64,000 bases of DNA from JACDER01 sp963717765 (GTDB lineage: Bacteria > Actinomycetota > Thermoleophilia > Gaiellales > Gaiellaceae), in contig CAVQWX010000002.1 of assembly GCA_963717765.1 (NCBI GenBank), positions 434,001-498,000 on the forward strand, in the 5' to 3' direction. A program made the translations under genes and the position numbers. Positions 62,038-64,000 of this stretch are shown here, one piece after another. The stretch's first letter is position 1. Each line of letters opens with the position of its first letter. The notes beneath the pieces were generated by a model. The model did no database searches. It was not told the DNA's origin and saw only the letters and a program-made list of their open reading frames with translations.

Positions 62038-63522
62038 TTACGCCCGTGCCACAGGATCCGGTGAATGACCTCGAGGCGCGCTCTGAGGTGAGATCGCGAG
62101 CGCGAGCAACATCCCGATCACCGCGGTGATCGAGAGCTGGCTGAAGCTCGGGAACGTCATCGTCGCCACCAGCAGGCCGACGATCGCTCCTTGAGCGCCG
62201 CGCCGGACGACGAGCGAGACCTGTTCCTCGCGTGGGGCTGCGCGCGAGAAGAGAGCGAAGCCGAGCAGACAGACGAACAGCGCGGCGGCCGGCACCCCGA
62301 TCTTCCAGGAGAGCCAGAGGTAGCCGTTGTGTGAATAGTTGCGAGTCTTCGGCGTCGTCCGTGCCCACGGTTGCCCCCAGAAGATCGTTGCGCCAAGCCC
62401 CGAGCCGCTCAGCGGGTGCGCGCGGATCCGGTCGGACACGAAGCCGGATTCGACGACGCGATAGCGGAGCGACGGGTCACTGCCATAGCCTGAGAGCGAG
62501 CTCAAACGCTGTTCGGCTGTCGTCAACGTCGAGGGAGCGAACAACGCGAGGACGACGACCGTGATCGCGGCAACACCCCCGAGGATCGACAGCACCTTCA
62601 GCCGCTTCAAGCCTGCCGCGGTGATTGCAACGAAGAGCAGGCCGGCAAGCGCGTCCAACCAGAACGAGCGCTCGAAGGTGACGAGGCACGCGGCGAGATT
62701 GAGCGCGAGCGCGCACATGAGCAGCGCGCGCCAGAACCAGGATCTGACGCCGCCGAGCACGAGGACGGCGAAGCAGAGAATGATCGCGACCGGGTAGGCG
62801 AACTCACCGCCCTGCAGCTGGCCACCGCTCGAGGCGGTCTGCGCGACGCCGGCGCGAACACCGACGTCGCCGGCGGCGCCGAACTGGAACGCGCCGAACC
62901 ACTGGATCATCCCCCACGCGCCGAGGACGAGGGCGACCACCGCGAGCGCGCCGAACAGGCGCCGCCGCGACTGGCGATCAGCGAGCAACGGCAACGCGAT
63001 CAGGAACGCCCCGAGCGCCAACAGCACCCGCGTCTCCTGACCGACGGTCGAGCGGCCGTAGCCGTTCCTGATCCCGTGCAAGAACTGAACCGCGACGACG
63101 AGCAGGTAGACGAACATCGCGAGCGAGAACAAGTAGCGCCGACGGTCGAGCGGCGTCCGCGGCCAGGCAAGCACTGCCCAGCTCAACCCGGCGAGCAGGA
63201 AGACGTCGGAGATGAGGAGGCCGGGTGAGTCGACGCCGCCGCCGAGCGAATACTGATTCAGGGTTCCATAGGGAACGACCGCGGTGAGAAAGAGGATGAC
63301 GGCCAGGTTCGCGACGGGCTTGCGGAAGGCGAACACGAACACGGCCGCGGCCACCACACCCGCGAGCGCCAGCTTCGGCTGGCTTCCTGCTGCCACGACG
63401 GCCACGACCAATACCGCCGCTAGGGCGGCCAGCAGGAGCGGCCAGCGCAGCCGGTCGCGCTCCGCGACAGCTTCGATAGCCGCCGGGTTGACGTGGTCCA
63501 TAGGCACGCCCAGCTCGGACAC
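62038..63522 (-). CDS. O-antigen ligase/polymerase-like membrane protein
   Basis: The 494-aa protein has about twelve hydrophobic helices and a large loop in the C-terminal half with GYGSDPSLRYRVVESG, ARTTPKTRNYSHNGYLWL, which fits the conserved Arg and HN-G-Y motifs of the Wzy_C / O-antigen ligase family. It would join or polymerise cell-surface polysaccharide on the outer face of the membrane. GTG 63522 (or ATG 63501) starts 11 bases after the Wzz-like gene, so both probably belong to an exopolysaccharide cluster that continues beyond the window. It converges on tRNA-Arg. Confidence 0.85.
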   Translation of the reverse strand: MSELGVPMDHVNPAAIEAVAERDRLRWPLLLAALAAVLVVAVVAAGSQPKLALAGVVAAAVFVFAFRKPVANLAVILFLTAVVPYGTLNQYSLGGGVDSPGLLISDVFLLAGLSWAVLAWPRTPLDRRRYLFSLAMFVYLLVVAVQFLHGIRNGYGRSTVGQETRVLLALGAFLIALPLLADRQSRRRLFGALAVVALVLGAWGMIQWFGAFQFGAAGDVGVRAGVAQTASSGGQLQGGEFAYPVAIILCFAVLVLGGVRSWFWRALLMCALALNLAACLVTFERSFWLDALAGLLFVAITAAGLKRLKVLSILGGVAAITVVVLALFAPSTLTTAEQRLSSLSGYGSDPSLRYRVVESGFVSDRIRAHPLSGSGLGATIFWGQPWARTTPKTRNYSHNGYLWLSWKIGVPAAALFVCLLGFALFSRAAPREEQVSLVVRRGAQGAIVGLLVATMTFPSFSQLSITAVIGMLLALAISPQSAPRGHSPDPVARA

Positions 63523-63532
63523 CCGTGCGCCG

Positions 63533-64000
63533 CTAGTCGCGGATGGTCGACGAGCGATGCGAGAGAACCGGCGGCCCGGACACCCTGATCGCGGGCCTCG
63601 GCGGCTCGTGCTTCGTCTGCCCGTTCGTGGCCGCCAGCTCGGCCAGCTGTTGGCGCCGCCGCTCGGCCACGCCGAGGATCAGTGCGGCAAGCGCACCGAT
63701 CAGCGCGCCGACGAGTGCACCGACGATCGCCGAGAACATCGGCCGCGGGCTGGCCGCCGTCGTCGGCACTTGCGCTCGGTCGACGAGCTGCGCGCCGCCG
63801 GTCTGGAGCTCGCCGGTCGTCCGCAGCTCGCGCAGTTGCGCGCGCAGAGCCGCGCCGGGCCGGCCGGCCAGATCCTGTGCGTCGAGTTGTGCCAGACGCT
63901 GTCGTGCAAGATCGGCCGCCGTCTGGTAGGCGGCACGGGCCTGTTCTCGACGCACATCGATGTAGCGGCCCGCGAACGCGTTCGCAATCGCGGCCGAACG
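63533..64000 (-). CDS. Wzz/chain-length-determinant-like protein (5' end outside the window)
   Basis: The last 155 codons are visible. The frame is open at base 64000 (reading AAIANAFAGRYIDVRREQAR), then a coiled coil (TAADLARQRLAQLDAQDLAG), the junction VPTTAASPRPMFSAIVGAL, one transmembrane helix (VGALVGALIGALAALILGVA) and a short cytoplasmic tail. This is the C-terminal part of Wzz-type polysaccharide co-polymerases. No tyrosine-kinase motif is present in the visible part. It lies upstream of the ligase-like gene. Confidence 0.8.
   Translation of the reverse strand, partial: RSAAIANAFAGRYIDVRREQARAAYQTAADLARQRLAQLDAQDLAGRPGAALRAQLRELRTTGELQTGGAQLVDRAQVPTTAASPRPMFSAIVGALVGALIGALAALILGVAERRRQQLAELAATNGQTKHEPPRPAIRVSGPPVLSHRSSTIRD

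Noticed and set aside
61880..62068. Small plus-strand ORF over the tRNA
   Set aside because: It runs through an intact tRNA-Arg; the translation has no features.

Overview
The window comes from a high-GC, gene-dense bacterial chromosome, most likely an actinobacterium (Actinomycetota) and plausibly of the Thermoleophilia/Gaiellales type. The evidence is the actinobacterial integration host factor mihF next to gmk-rpoZ-coaBC, a Ser/Thr kinase of the PknB type, a CGAAC-N4-GTTCG LexA box, a PyrR-type pyr operon, and the orders rodZ-cinA-thpR-recA-recX-rny and rpsO-pnp-M16-dapB-dcd-dapA-rnj. The class assignment is inference. Nearly all genes lie on the minus strand, many joined by ATGA/GTGA/TTGA/CTGA overlaps, and many use GTG or TTG starts. 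No transposase, prophage or CRISPR array is visible. The mobile material is a RecA intein and several small palindromic repeat elements.

Region by region (minus strand unless noted). 1-7 kb: rny (cut by the window edge), recX, recA with an endonuclease-type intein, thpR, cinA and a RodZ-like protein. 7-12.2 kb: a membrane Ser/Thr kinase, a polyproline-tailed membrane protein, a small membrane protein and ftsK. 12.2-23.3 kb: a secreted trypsin-like protease, an unknown protein, rnj, a very long imperfect palindrome, dapA, a double-domain dCTP deaminase, dapB, an M16 peptidase, a lipoprotein/membrane protein pair, pnp and rpsO. 23.4-25.9 kb: a plus-strand secreted beta-propeller protein and a decayed signal-transduction locus. 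25.9-35.4 kb: the translation operon rimP-nusA-ylxR-infB / DUF503-rbfA-nrnA-truB-HAD-ribF, interrupted by a plus-strand LVIVD-repeat gene and preceded by an attenuator-like terminator.

35.4-44.8 kb: a plus-strand hydrolase, a secreted coiled-coil protein, dtd, a TPR protein, a nucleotidyltransferase, the transglutaminase-DUF58-MoxR set and coaBC. 44.8-45.7 kb: gene fragments and repeats. 45.7-55.7 kb: rpoZ, gmk, mihF and the whole pyrimidine operon pyrR-B-C-carA-carB-pyrK-pyrD. 55.8-61.8 kb: a methyltransferase, a DUF2007-like protein, RNase Z, a plus-strand ThDP enzyme, a LysM protein under two LexA boxes, and a DgcN/DgcA-like pair. 61.8-64 kb: a tRNA-Arg fragment, tRNA-Arg(CCG), an O-antigen-ligase-like protein and a Wzz-like protein cut by the window end.

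The most unusual content is non-coding. Small palindromic elements sit exactly between gene pairs that would otherwise overlap (pyrC/carA, DUF503/rbfA, pyrK/pyrD), and an imperfect palindrome with arms of about 82-86 nt fills the dapA-rnj gap. The LysM gene with two LexA boxes looks like an SOS cell-division inhibitor of the YneA type. The window also encodes much of an RNA-decay set (RNase Y, RNase J, PNPase, RNase Z, NrnA), and several of those genes have hairpin leaders.
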